Source: Nematostella vectensis
Lineage: Eukaryota > Cnidaria > Anthozoa > Actiniaria > Edwardsiidae
NCBI RefSeq assembly: GCF_932526225.1
Contig: NC_064037.1
Coordinates: 1,054,001 to 1,118,000 of the forward strand
Length of the DNA: 64,000 nt
Direction of reading: 5' to 3'
Positions 35,116 through 47,187 of the stretch are shown here, piece by piece (the stretch's first letter is position 1; every line of letters starts with the position of its first letter). The notes beneath the pieces are model-generated. The model was given only the letters and a program-made list of their open reading frames with translations, did not search any database and was not told the origin of the DNA. A program made the position numbers and the translations under genes.

Positions 35116-35473
35116 CGTCTATAATATTTCTCTTTCGGATAGGCCTTTTGATTACTGTACACGAAGTTTACACACAATATAATGCAGAACGAGAATTTAA
35201 CTCAACAGAATTGGGCTTAACAGTTTTAGCTATGCATTTTACCCAACCAAGCTAAGTATGCAACATCTGGCACACTTAGCTTGATAAATAAACTAAATGA
35301 CAAATAAACTAATTGTGCATTACTGATTCTAGTTTGCTTTATTTGAGGTATTTGCTCTTACTCTCAATAGAAAATGATAGCTTTAGTCTAAGAAGAAGAA
35401 AGAAAACAAATAAGAATATCGATACAATTACAAAAGAATATCGATACAATATAGACACTCAAAGAAAACTCAC

Positions 35474-36235
35474 CAACAAAAGCGGTAGTAGTGGAGGGCT
35501 GCCTCTGTTGTTTTCTCCTGAGTCTAGATGCCCTCTGTCGCTCACGAGCCCTTTCTCTTTGCCTTTGAGCAAACAAGCTGTCTTCTGCCATCATTGCACG
35601 CTGGGCGTTGAGTGTTTCTAAGTTTCTCTGCCTCTTACGAGCTCTCTGCTCGTCATCTAGTTCGTACTCCGAGTCCTTTTGCTTTTTCCGGACTCTTTGC
35701 TTACCACTTAACCTGTACTCGGAGCTCGTCTGTCTTTTTCGCACTCTTTGCTCCTCTGTGAGTACAAGGTCACGCTGTCTTTGCCGAGCTCTTTGTTCTT
35801 CTGTCAACACTCGTGGCCTGCGTGACCTCTCCTTCTCATTATTTCGCTCCTCCCCTCTTCTTGGTTCTTCTTCAACTATAATAGATCGAAACGAGATGAC
35901 ATGATATGAAAATTAGCCCAATGGTATAAAATATACCTAAAAAGTCAAGACAAGCGCGCGCAAGACTACCGCCATCTTGTTTTTGGGCACGAGTTTTAAC
36001 AAAACCATTGTACACACACATTCTTCTCTGTAAAATAGAAGTATTTTATTCTTAAAAATAAAATGCTAGTATCGTCTGATAATAAATCCGTGAAAAACCT
36101 TTCTAAAATATACTTAAAAAGGCACTCAGTTCAAAACCGTTTGTTTTTTTTTAACATAATACCTACTGGATGTAAACATGAAACTATAATAGTTGTGCAC
36201 TTACCTCTTTTATCACCACGTGAAAGGTCGTCCAT
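35474..36235 (-). CDS. Basic Arg/Gln/Glu-rich repeat protein, first two exons
   Basis: Exon 1 is complement 36235-36205, with ATG at 36233-36235 (M-D-D-L-S-R-G-D-K-R) and donor GTAAGT. Exon 2 is complement 35875-35474, with acceptor TATAG and donor GTGAGT. Phases agree, and the gene continues to unseen exons at lower coordinates. The joined 144-residue segment holds four to five imperfect 16-20-residue repeats built on L-T-E-E-Q-R-x-R-K-R-Q, so it is highly basic and probably helical. Similar repeats occur in proteins associated with Helitrons and other mobile elements, and in small nuclear proteins of invertebrates. I cannot name the family. Both splice junctions look genuine, so I favour a transcribed gene. 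The remaining exons were not located. Confidence 0.5.
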
Positions 36236-38150
36236 GGTCACAGTGGAAATAAAAAACTTCTCAATATTCAATTTCTTGTTTCGCTTTGCGGGTTTGCGTT
36301 GTTCATAAAAGAACTTTGAAGCATAAGTACGGAAGTTTGGGGGCGGTGGTAAAAAATGTTATTTCCAGTTAGACTGGTTATAAACCGGTTATGTCCAGTT
36401 TGGTGATTGAGTTAACATCTTCATGACGTCATCGTGATTGACGTGTCACTTGACGATGACTCCTTTCTAGTTGGGCCGGGTGGGGCCTGGGAGTTGCATG
36501 ATTAACTGGATTGTGACACACAGGGTACCCAAGCGATGACCGCAAAAACCAAGTCGCATAGTTATACCATATTTCCATACCTATGGAGCTCCGCGCGCGG
36601 CCTGCGGCCGCGATGGCTCCGCTATGATAATAGACAGGACTGAGGTCTCCATGCGCTTCTAATGCTGATATTGAATATTACATAGAGAGAGTGGTGAGTA
36701 CTCTGTTAATATATAGATTTAGGCACTGCCCAAAAGCGGAGCCAGCAATTTTTTCCACTCTAAACTGGATGTATGTGCTCATCCCCACCTCCCCCCCCCC
36801 CCCCCCCCCAACGAAGACCAAACTTCAGCGAGGGACACACACAGGGACATAACAGGATTCTAAAATTCGATTTTGCTTCAGTTATTTGACCTTCCAACCC
36901 TATCTTAAATGCATAAAAATACATGGCTTATAACTTTTACTTTTCAACATTTTCATATTATATCCTCCCAATCCCCCAAGAGAATACCCAGAACAATGGC
37001 GCTATTAGTAGTTTTTATTGACAGTACTCAGGCTTCTATTTGCATAAAGAGGGATCTGAGCTATTATGTGTGTTGTACTTGATAGACAACTGATACAGAA
37101 AATATATTTCTAAATTTGCCATATAATCAGATATTGCTAAATTGGGAATTATACATTTATGTTAGTCTTGTTTTATTTATTGAGTATACTTTAGAGAATC
37201 TACAAAGAATTTTTAATGGGTCAATAGACTTCTTTGGGATCATACCCTAGAAAAAGGGACCCTCAAGTTTATGTGCCATTGAATAAGAGATGAGTGGATA
37301 TTATTTGGATATTATAAAAAGGGACTATCCTGAAATAAAAATGATGACTGAGTTTATGCAGTCAGTACTATAGCCAATGTTGTTCAGCATAATTTCAGGT
37401 TGCCATGAAGCAAGGGGGAAGGTTAGGCTATAAGCATGGTGGTATGGGCCAAGGTGCTGTGGGTGGCTGGTTGCAATTGGTAATAGTCGAAGTAGTATGA
37501 TTATAGATGTAAAGAGTGCTGAAAAGGATGATATTACAGACATTTTTAGCCTTTTCTAGACTATAATCATACTATGGGGCCTAGAGAGCCCAAAATTACA
37601 TACCCCACAACACCTAGGTTAAAAACTTTCCACCCCCTACTGTAGAATATGTGATCCTCAATTCTACACCACCTCATATAAAGTATCCTAATCCTTTTTA
37701 TACATTTTTACCAATTACTATATTCATTGGATACCAATCTGCAAATCTTTGATAAATCAAATCCTTTCATGTATACATCATCCCTTCACTTAGATCCTGT
37801 ATTAAAATCAAACTTCCATCTTAATAACAACAGACATATCTATTGAACTACATTTAAATATTCCAACCCCTTTCCCCTGTCATTATTACATATGAGTTAC
37901 TCTCTTGAACCATGTTCATGAATAAGTTAAAGCTAATCAGACATGAAGAGGGCCAAGCCATTGAGCAAATGCATAAGACAATTACAAGAAAAAAAGACTA
38001 TCTACATTTGCTAATGACAGTTTTGCCAGCATTCATGTGTCAAAACTGAAAAAAATACAATCAGTTGGGTTAATTTGCAATAATGTTAAATACAGTAAGT
38101 AACTTGTATATGATAAGTATACGATAAATTATTTTGATGAAAGTTAAGGC
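36236..38150. other. Non-coding stretch upstream of the LINE
   Basis: No exon is recognised. It contains a dispersed repeat at about 36475-36600 (a second copy is at 42828-42942), another at 36705-36745, and a poly-C run at about 36790-36809. Confidence 0.6.
36475..36600. repeat. Dispersed repeat, copy 1
   Basis: Contains GGGGCCTGGGAGTTGCATGA, GTGACACACAGGGTACCC and AACCAAGTCGCATAG. It is about 90% identical to 42828-42942 in the same orientation. Confidence 0.8.
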
Positions 38151-38173
38151 TCTTATATGCGCAGGCGCCGATC

Positions 38174-41100
38174 ATGGCGGCCACGATGTTTTTTGCTCTG
38201 TGTTTAATTTTTTGTATGATCGGTACTGTTCCTCATGAAAATCTCTCAATCAATGAAAGGGATTCGTCTTCGCCGAAACGCCCAAGGCAACACCAGTTCG
38301 GGTTTTTTTGCACTGTTTTCAAGCCTTTGCCAGTCTTATTGCGCTTGGCGCCATCAGGATTTCACCGATCGACGCGTTCCGTCACCAAGATATCAAAACA
38401 TGGCTACACATCCCTAGCAATCCCAGGACATGATCCTCCGATTGATGTTACAATATTTATGGACATTTCTATAAACCCTGGCCCAGAAATTCACTTAGAT
38501 TATTCTTCGAGACCTGCTATGGATTTGCATACAGCTTCGTACACTAAAACAACACCAACATTCTCTCGTGAGTCCCTCTACAGTATTCGCCGCCAAATGA
38601 GAACAAGGAATCTGTTTCTGAAACCTGTTAATATCTCATTATTTCGCACACTAAAGCACCTGGGTATATTCAGATTCAGAGGGAAAAGAGCTGGAAAGAG
38701 GAAGAGATCTGAAGCTAATTTACAACTTGAGTTACAACTTCATGTCAACACCGCGATCTCAAGTGATCCTGGCCGCAACCATTCTATTGTTCATGGAGCT
38801 AAGCTTTGCGAGAACAATAGCCAACACCTACCTGTGTTAATCACCACACGCCATGATTATTCGACCAGCGCCAACACTCATAATGCCAGGAACTCATCTA
38901 ATCTCTTAAAAATAAATACTGGAAAAATTACACCGGACAGTGCGCCTCGATTACACTTAGCTACTTGGAATATTCGTGCCATGAACAGGAAAGCTGCATC
39001 TATCTGTGATCTTGTCATATCCAAAAGAATTGATGTCTTAGCCCTTGTTGATCCTTGGCTGACTGCTGAAAACACTTCTAAGTCTACCGTGGTTGAAGAC
39101 ACAAGCACCCGGTTGCCTGTTCCTAACTGCTCAGATCCCACTGTTGCCGATGTAATAAACACTCTACGGGACTTCGACTTCATTCACCTACCGCGTGCTG
39201 GACGAGGTGGCGGCATTGGTTTCTTTCTTAGAAAGGCTTTAAATGTTAAACCTAATACGTCGACTGTCTTTAAGGCTCTGGAATATGTTGATCTCTCTAT
39301 CACTGCATCGAGCTCATCGATGCGTCTAGTCACCGTTTTTAGACCTCCACCGTCTAAAGTAAACAAACTTACTACTCGAATGTTCTTTGATGATTTCTCT
39401 GTTCTTCTTGAACACCTTGCAATGGATCCTGGGAAATTAATCATAACAGGTGACTTTAATTTTCACATTGAAGACCCTGGTGACGCTGATGCTGTCAGAC
39501 TGTTGGATATGCTCGATGCAGCTGGATTCGAGCAAAAGGTAGTAGGTCCTACGCACAGAAAATACCACACCCTTGACCTAGTTGTTGTGCGGGACGCCGA
39601 CTTGTCAGTGCGCGGACGTCCTGAAATCATTGCATTCCCTAACTCTGTATCTGACCATAGTGCCATTATTTGTGATGTTGACATGCCAAAGCCATGTGCC
39701 TCCAAGAAAATACTGCATCGGCGTCCGTTACGGAAAGTTAACTTGGACTCTTGGTGCAATGACATCAGGGATTCCGCCATCTACAGTTCTGCTCCGAGTG
39801 ATGACTCTGACTGCAACGTCTTATGTGACCAGTATAACACTGTGCTAAACCACTTCATCGATAAACATGCTCCTGTTCGCACTTTTTCAGTTACACTGCG
39901 ACCCTATTTACCTTGGTATGATGATAGTCTTAAGTTATTGAAAAGACAGAAACGCAAAGCAGAACGGAGATACGTTTCATCGAGATTAGAAATCCACCGC
40001 CAGATGTACGAAGAGAAGTGTAGAGCTTACAACACTGCAATGAATGTAGCTAAGCGGAACTTCTACAAGGATCAAATATCTGGTTCCAATCAGACGCAGT
40101 TATTTTGTTTAATTGATGGCCTTTTCAGGGTGAAGCCGGTTCCGTACCTACCATCATAGGAATCCCCTCAAGCTCTTGCAGAAGATTTCATCTTATTTTT
40201 TACTATCAAGATTCAGCATTTAAAGGACAACCTACGATCATCGCCCCTGTTAACGATGGAGATGTCAGTGATGCCAGCTCAGCCACAATGTGTGGCTTCA
40301 TTCCCTGAGTTCTCTGCTGTATAAGTAAGTTATATACGTGATCTTTTACAACAATCAAAGCCTAAATCGTGCATATTAGATCCTGTGCCGACAAGTGTAC
40401 TAAAACAATCCATTGATGTTATTGCCCCGGCCATCACTTCCATTGTCAACGCATCTTTGTCATCTGGTGTTTTCCCTACCTCTCTCAAGGGTGGAGTGAT
40501 CAACCCTTCCATCAAGAAGCAGAGTCTTGACCGCGAAGCATATCCAAGCTACCGACCGATTACAAACGTTGCCTTCCTATCAAAAACACTTGAACGTGTC
40601 GCTGCTAACCAGACGATGAACTATCTCATCCCCAACGGCTTACTGGCTAAATTACAATCTGCTTACCGCCCCTTCCACAGCACAGAGACTGCTCTTCTTC
40701 GCGTCTTTAATGACATTCTGACCGCTATTGACTGCCAACAGGAAGTAGTACTTGTTCTCCTTGACCTGTCGGCTGCGTTTGACACTATAGAACACTCGGC
40801 TCTGTTGTCGCGTATGCAACATCGTTATGGAATTAATGAGATAGCACTCCAGTGGTTCAAATCATATCTAACTGGCAGAACTCAACAAGTCCTTATAGAC
40901 GGTGTTCTATCCTCCAGCCAACCACTGTGTTATGGCGTTCCTCAGAGTTCTGTACTCGGCCCGTTGTTGTTCTCTTTGTTTTTCGCGCCTATCGAAGATG
41001 TTGTTCGTGCACATGGTCTTGGTGCGATGATGTATGCTGATGACACGCAGTTATATGTGTCCATTTGCACGTCTGAAGATCGGTCAGTTCTATTAAGGCT

Positions 41101-41755
41101 TGAAGTCTGTGTCAAGGATATCCTCATCTGGTGTACGTCAAATGGCCTCGCTTGTAACCCCGATAAAACGGAAATTGTACATATCTCATCTCGAATCACG
41201 TCAACCAACATAATTCCTGAAATCGACGTTGATGGACATTTCATCAAACCAGCCCAGGCAGCACGCGACCTCGGAGTAATCATCGATTCGAGTTTATCTG
41301 TGACAAAACATGTCAACAGCATCTGCAAATCAGCCTACCATTCTATAAGGAACATTGGCAGAATCCGGAAATACCTTGACCGCAATAACTGTGAGCAGCT
41401 CATTCATGCTTTCATAACTTCAAAACTAGATGCCTGTAATAGTCTTCTGTCTGGACTCCAAGAAAAAGAAATAGCCAAACTACAGCGTGTTCAGAACTCT
41501 GCCGCAAGACTGATCGTTGGTGCTAAGAAGAGGGACGCCATTACACCCATTCTTAAGGAACTTCACTGGCTACCTGTTGCTTCTAGAATAGACTTTAAAA
41601 TTCTTACAATCACACATAAAGCTCTCCACAACCAGGCTCCTGAATATATCACTGAACATTTATTTACTAATGCTGTTCCTGTTCATCTGTGCTTTCATTT
41701 CAACCAGCTACATAATGACTCTGGGTACACTTTAGTCCTTGCTTTATTCACCTGA
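38174..41755 (+). pseudogene. L2/CR1-like LINE, endonuclease-RT ORF with two stops
   Basis: A single frame starts at ATG 38174 and encodes an apurinic-type endonuclease (from L-A-T-W-N-I-R near 38957, through G-D-F-N-F-H to S-D-H-S-A-I near 39650). It then encodes a reverse transcriptase (R-P-I-T-N, L-L-D-L-S-A-A-F-D, G-V-P-Q-S-S-V-L-G-P, and the catalytic Y-A-D-D at about 41036). The frame is broken by TAG 40157-40159 and TAA 40322-40324, both between the endonuclease and RT. The C-terminal segment normally following the thumb region stops early at 41755, where ATTCACCTGA occurs twice in tandem; the usual end of the ORF is missing. There is no ORF1 and no poly(A). The ends and clade fit L2-type elements that use short 3' repeats. 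Confidence 0.88.
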
Positions 41756-41766
41756 ATTCACCTGAA

Positions 41767-42827
41767 AAAAGGAATACTTAGTCATTTCATAGCTATACCA
41801 GCTATATCATGTCATTACTTTAGCATGTACCTAGGCAAGCACTTTTTATCTCATAAAACAGCTTGATATAAAAGACACAGAAAACAAAAACAAACAAACA
41901 CAGACAAAGAAAATTTCAAAAGATTTTTATAGAGAAGTGATAGAAAAATATTTTAGAGCTCTTGAATCTTAAAAGTAAGATCAAAACTAGAGAGTACTTT
42001 TTAGATGTCTTTAAGTAAGTATATACTTTGATTGCAAAAACATTCGCTTGCTACAGAAGGTAAATAGCCGGATATAGTTCTCAATCGATTATGCCAAACA
42101 GTACATCATTTCTCCAAAGTAACTGAGCATTTTTAGCCGTTAATCTCCTCCTAACTTAAGAAAATAAGCCTTTATTTGTAGAAGGAAGACTTTTGAGAAG
42201 TTTTTCACGATTTACACAGACATGGAAGCCAATAAACTGCCAACAAACAATCAGCGTTCAAGGATTTGCTTTCTTAGCCAATCCAAATCACGGTGGGTGA
42301 TTTGAATCAATGACAACTACAATGAAGCTACGACTTAACTTTGAAGCGAAAAACAAGACAAATATAGGGAATTAAATAGAAACTGCTCATTTAATTTATA
42401 TATGTTCGATTTAATTATCTGATTATTGTGAATAAAAAATATCCTTCGTGGTTTGTGTTTTCTTTCTGCTGATGAAAAATTATCTTGTTAAATAATAATA
42501 TGATAACTTTACCTTCCTGCATTGATTTTGCTTCGTGACATCTTTATGAGAATAGCAGTGTCTATAAGTCCTCCTTTTAGCTGCTGCTACAATTGAAAAA
42601 ACGAGACGGGCGGATTCACAAACACACGGCTCCATTTTACTATCGGCTCGTACGTAGGCTTCTAAACTTCTCAGTTTCGTCAGACAAACGCTTCCTCAAA
42701 GACTTGTTTGACCCTAGACCACAAACATCCCATTTGAATACGCATATATTCTCATTAAATACTATTTTCTATTTCTGTGAACATGCGAACTGACGCGGTA
42801 AAAAACACGTAAAAACGTAAGACCGAG
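41767..42827. other. Non-coding AT-rich stretch
   Basis: I see no gene, RNA or clear repeat. It includes a short A/C-rich run near 41880-41905. Confidence 0.5.
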
Positions 42828-42942
42828 TGGGGCCTGGGAGTTGCATGATTTACTGGATTGTGACACACAGGGTACCCGCGCTACGACCACAAAAACCAAG
42901 TCGCATAGCTATACCATATTTCTATACCTGGAGCTCCGCGCG
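42828..42942. repeat. Dispersed repeat, copy 2
   Basis: Second copy of the repeat at 36475-36600, in direct orientation and 6.35 kb away. The pair brackets the LINE. Confidence 0.8.
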
Positions 42943-43109
42943 GAAATGAGCGAATAAGGAAACAGACGAATAAGGAACTAAAATCACAGGTAACCCAAGC
43001 ACTCGGTTTGTATTCTAGTACGAAAGAGAATTTGTATAGTGATAAAAAAATGGAAAATTAAAGAAAATAGACTTTCTAGTGGACTCACTTTATTCTTGTC
43101 TGTTTTTGG

Positions 43110-43535
43110 GATCTCTCCTGAGTATTATATTATATATATCATCTGCCAACCCAAACTATCAACTCTAAATAAACGCAATGAACTCGTGTCCTCGTGCCGC
43201 CACAGAAACAAAGCCCTGCTACGAAACAATTAAAGAACTGTTAATCCCGTCACCGTTAAATTTTCGCGCTATCAATTTTTCACACGTTCCGCACTGTTAG
43301 TTTTCGCCCCGCATATTTAATGTAACTCGCTATTGTTCCTCTTACCGCGTTAGCTAAAACTATCAGTCTATTATTATGTAAATTTCAATGTTAATAGTAT
43401 ATATACGATGGTAGGAATATTCTCATTAAATCCCCTGATGAGTGGGCAACCACGAAACAGACCTGTAGGGAAACCTATGTAGTTTGTATTTTTCTCAAAC
43501 CAACACTATACACCGCTCTACTTTCGAGTATTGAG
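43110..43535 (+). mobile_element. End of a Penelope-like retroelement
   Basis: The ORF tail ending at TAA 43231-43233 (C-Q-P-K-L-S-T-L-N-K-R-N-E-L-V-S-S-C-R-H) resembles, from memory, the C-terminal tail of Penelope-like polyproteins after the GIY-YIG nuclease. It is followed 198 bp later by a hammerhead ribozyme and then by CCGCTCTACTTTCGAGTATT GAGC-type sequence, typical of these elements in cnidarians. The RT and nuclease core are absent, so this is a truncated copy. The upstream limit is uncertain. Confidence 0.65.
43431..43471 (+). ncRNA. Hammerhead ribozyme
   Basis: All conserved core pieces are present in order. Stem I 5' strand is TCCC (43431-43434), then the core CTGATGA (43435-43441). 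Stem II is GTGG-GCAA-CCAC (43442-43453) with a GNRA-type loop, then the core GAAA (43454-43457). Stem III is very short: CAG (43458-43460), loop AC, CTG (43463-43465). The cleavage-site triplet GTA ends at 43467, and the stem I 3' strand GGGA (43468-43471) pairs fully with TCCC. The short stem III is the form reported for Penelope-like elements and retrozymes. Self-cleavage is predicted after A43467. Confidence 0.88.
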
Positions 43536-43561
43536 CACTTTCTATGAAAGCCTTCAACCAT

Positions 43562-43564
<3 letters not shown>

Positions 43565-43625
<61 letters not shown>

Positions 43626-43705
43626 TATTTTATATATATTATATTTTTATTATTTTATATATATTATATTTTTATTATTATATATATATATATATTTATA
43701 TTTAT
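43565..43705. repeat. (TA)n and TATATATT microsatellite
   Basis: A pure TA run of about 50 bp followed by imperfect TATTTTATATATATTA repeats. Open frames rich in Tyr-Ile across it are artefacts. Confidence 0.95.
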
Positions 43706-43709
43706 ATTA

Positions 43710-44510
43710 TTTTACTCACTCGTTTCCCTTTCAGCACCAATACAAGCACCCATTCAAGACTTCCTTTAATTTTCCATTTTTTCATCACTAAATATACAAA
43801 TTCTCTTGTGTACTAGAATACAATAAATATGACATAATACAGTATTTCCAGTTATTCGTAAGGCAACTGGCGTGATGTTACGCACGCTTTTGTCTTTTTG
43901 CTCAATTTAAACGTTCTTAAACAGAAGCTTTGTCAACCAAAAGCAAAATTTATATTTCAATTTATTGGAGCGACGTTGTCTTACAGCCTTAGCATATTGT
44001 TTGTCAATAAAAAGATTTGAAAGCGTAATTATTCCCAGAATTTCGGGCGCAAACTGGCGCGTTTTCAAGTTGATACCAACATCATGCACATATGTCATGC
44101 ACATATGTCATATGTCATTTTTATGTATGTGTTGTTGTTGTTGTTTTTAATTTACTTTTATGATAATTAATTATACTATTCTTGGTGTGTCGTCACAACG
44201 TAAAGAAAAAAGGTAAAAGGACATTTTTATGTACTCTCAGCATCTTTAAACTGACGTTCGCGTTTTCTTTTCCTCGCTAACGCCAGCCCAGCGAAATACA
44301 AAGAAAGAGGCCTCCCTAGCAGGTAATGTTTAAATGTGAACAAAGTTCGAAATTCTATTGAGGAAATAATAAATATGAACAAGAGAGCATGAAGCATCGA
44401 TAACTGGAGTTTGCCCTTGTAATTCTTTAATATTGATTTTCCTGATAACAGCTTTTAGATAGGTCAGCAAATCATTGTTCTACGGAAGCCCAGGCCGGTC
44501 ACGCGTGAAG
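43710..44510. other. Non-coding stretch
   Basis: No gene is recognised. A small direct repeat ATGCACATATGTCAT occurs near 44083-44118. Confidence 0.5.
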
Positions 44511-44514
44511 TTTA

Positions 44515-44980
44515 GTTTTGAATTTCACTTTGCGACTTCAACTATCAAATTGCAATCTGTTATCAAACTCCAACTTTCAAATTAAAGTCTATTATCGAAT
44601 TCTAACTTTGAAATCGCTCTCCAATATCGGGCTACAACTTGAAAAACAAAAACAAACTCCCAAGTCGCTCTATTTTTAGTCAACATAAAATTGCGCCTTC
44701 GCTTTTGAGCTAGCAAGTCACCCTCGCAAGTCAATCAACGCTTTCGATTTTCAACTTCTCTAATTGCTCTCGCTTTTTAACTTCAAATTACAACTCACAA
44801 ACCAAGATCGCTTTTCATCTCCAAATTACAACTCTCAAATCACACTCGCTTTTTATCTTCAAAATTCAACTCTCAAACCAAACTCGCTTTTCATCTTCAA
44901 AATTCAACTCTCAAATCACACTCGCTTTTCATCTCCAAAATCTAATTTCATCTCTCTAATCTAATTTAATGTCATCGAAC
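44515..44980. repeat. Degenerate ~35-bp minisatellite
   Basis: Repeated TCAACTCTCAAATCACACTC followed by GCTTTTCATCTCCAAAAT, better preserved towards the right half. Confidence 0.85.
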
Positions 44981-45084
44981 ATATTAATCCGTTAATGTGA
45001 TTGTGACTTCATTCTGAAGATCGATTACACAATTGGATTTGAGAGTTGAAGTTGAAGTTGTAGAGAGATTTGAAAGTTGAAGAA

Positions 45085-45420
45085 TTGGTCCGGTGGTGGG
45101 CGGCCACCACCGGACCAAGTGTTGATTACGTGGAGCGTAAGACTGCATTTTAATTCAGTCCATGCAGTCTTTGCTTGGTGCTCATCATATTATTAAAATA
45201 ATGAGTGATGAGCACCAAGCATGGATAGCTATTTTATCCCTTGGGTGGCTGTTGAGTGTTTTAAAAGAGCCTGTTTAGGTGTCCGCTCTGGGGCACCCCA
45301 TTTTGCTGATAGCCTAGGACGGCCAAATGATTCGCCAAGCTCTTTTATCGGGCAACGCCCCATAATGCATTTGGGTCACGATGCAACCACCACCTTCGGT
45401 AAGCCCGTGTCTTAGGTTTG
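45085..45420 (+). other. Structured segment of unknown nature with perfect hairpin
   Basis: GCTTGGTGCTCATCA at about 45173-45187 pairs perfectly with TGATGAGCACCAAGC about 33 bp further on, with an AT-rich loop. Before it lies GGTGGTGGGCGGCCACCACC, and after it short self-complementary blocks such as GGGGCACCCC and GGGCAACGCCC. GC content is above the surroundings. It may be an LTR, the end of a DNA element or a structured RNA. I do not recognise it, and the 64-codon ORF across it looks incidental. Confidence 0.4.
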
Positions 45421-47185
45421 TAGATCACTCAAGACACAAATAGATACCTTTATTTGAGGTAAAATACAAGCAACCATCAACTTGTGCCGAGCATTAGCAC
45501 AGCGACAGGGATTAGAAATGGGACCGCAAAGCACTGTTGGAAAATTTAGATACCGGTTACTAGATACAGCGGTTTTTCACGGGCTGAAAAAAAACTCAAA
45601 ATAGGGTGAAGGTATTTGTCTGTGGTCTGTTTTTTTTTTTCAGTTAAAAAATAGCCAGGTGTCAATGGGTTAACGTCGCCTAAATTACAGCCATATCAAA
45701 AGATAATAGAGAGATATTCAAGCAGAAATTATATTTTCCCGGAGGGAAGGAGCCTGATGCGAACAATGCCATCCCCTTCCAGGGGACCTTCCGGGCCTCC
45801 CCGCATTCTTACTTTCATTCGAACCTTCCCACTACTCCTTCAGATGAAGCAACACCTGGGATACTTTTAAAATTATTTGTCGTTGACATCGTATTCGCAG
45901 TATTAATTGTAGAAAAATTCTCAACATTATCGTAAGCTAGCTCTAGTAATAGAAAATATTATTGTTAATAATAATAGTAATAATTAATCTTGATCTATGT
46001 TCCATCGTTTTAATAATTTCTTAATAACTCTTTTTTACCCTGTTCATAACCCTCTCCACGTCCTGAATTCTTTTAAGATTGATAACCTTATTCGTAGCCT
46101 ATAAGGTTATAAGAAGTGACTTCCTTATTCGCTTCTCCCCTCATAAGGTAGCCTGTGTGCATCCGGTTTCAAAACTCTTATTGTTTAGAATTTTTGTGGT
46201 CTGCTACGCACGCCACTCGCAATTTGTGCTGCTGAAAACTTTCATAGCTATAAAGATTATCCAAATCGGAGGTGAGTCATTTATAAATGTGATATTTTTG
46301 TGTGTTTAAAAGAGTGTGTCAGGATTAGAGTGTAGCATATTTGTTGAAATATTAGTTTTGACGAAAGATCTTCGGTACCATCAAAGCATCAATCTGAGTC
46401 TAACTGGTGTGAGAGCCCGACCGCCTTGTTGTAATTTCGGTCTCCAAAGTGCAAATGAACCAATGCGAATGGCAGCAACGCAACTGTGCTTTATCGATAT
46501 TTCAAGATTTACTACTTGTATAAGTAACAAACCCTAAAAAGATGTAATTTAAGTGTCTATAATCATAGTTTATTTGCTGCCATTAGTTAGATTCGATTTT
46601 GTGCAGAAGTAGTACTTGAGCTGTTTGATACAATTCACAGCCATTTAAATGGCAAACAGCCTCGAAAAAAAGGAATTAAATAACCTTTCAGACTTCAATA
46701 TGTGAACTAGATCAAAAAACTTGCTTTCTATTGCGACTTCCCTTCATGTTTGAAATGCTTGGCAAACAACGTTTAAGTTTGTTGACCTGAATACAAAATC
46801 CTAGGATGTGGAATATGATATGAAAAAGCGCATTTGGAAGATGTCGCATAACAAATAGTTTTAGACGAATCGGGACTTGCCACCTACTCATTTCATAATG
46901 GAAATTCGAGCGTTTGGAATAACACCAAGCGATAGCTATAAAAAAGGGCTGCAACGCCACACAATGTATAATACTACCTCGCAGGCAATATAATTCCCAC
47001 GCAAAATTATATACATTCCGCCACAAAATTTGATACCTTGGTAAAAGAAAAAGGTACTCGCCACAATTTAATACCTCAAAGTAACGCAAAATGTAATCCC
47101 TTTAGCCACAATGTAATACCATTTACAAATTATTTTATTGGCGGTTATAGCTGCGGTAAACGATTGTTTATTTGACGCACAACAA
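45421..47185. other. Dispersed-repeat region
   Basis: No convincing gene. 46210-46330 matches 55050-55165 (AAGATTATCCAAATCGGAGG and TTATAAATGTGATATTTT). 46630-46675 matches 61705-61745 (ATGGCAAACAGCCTCGAAAA). 46990-47130 has irregular repeats of CCACAATGTAATACC. Confidence 0.6.
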
Positions 47186-47187
47186 AT

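Noticed and set aside
43531-43816. ORFs of alternating Tyr and Ile
   Set aside because: They are translations of a TA microsatellite.
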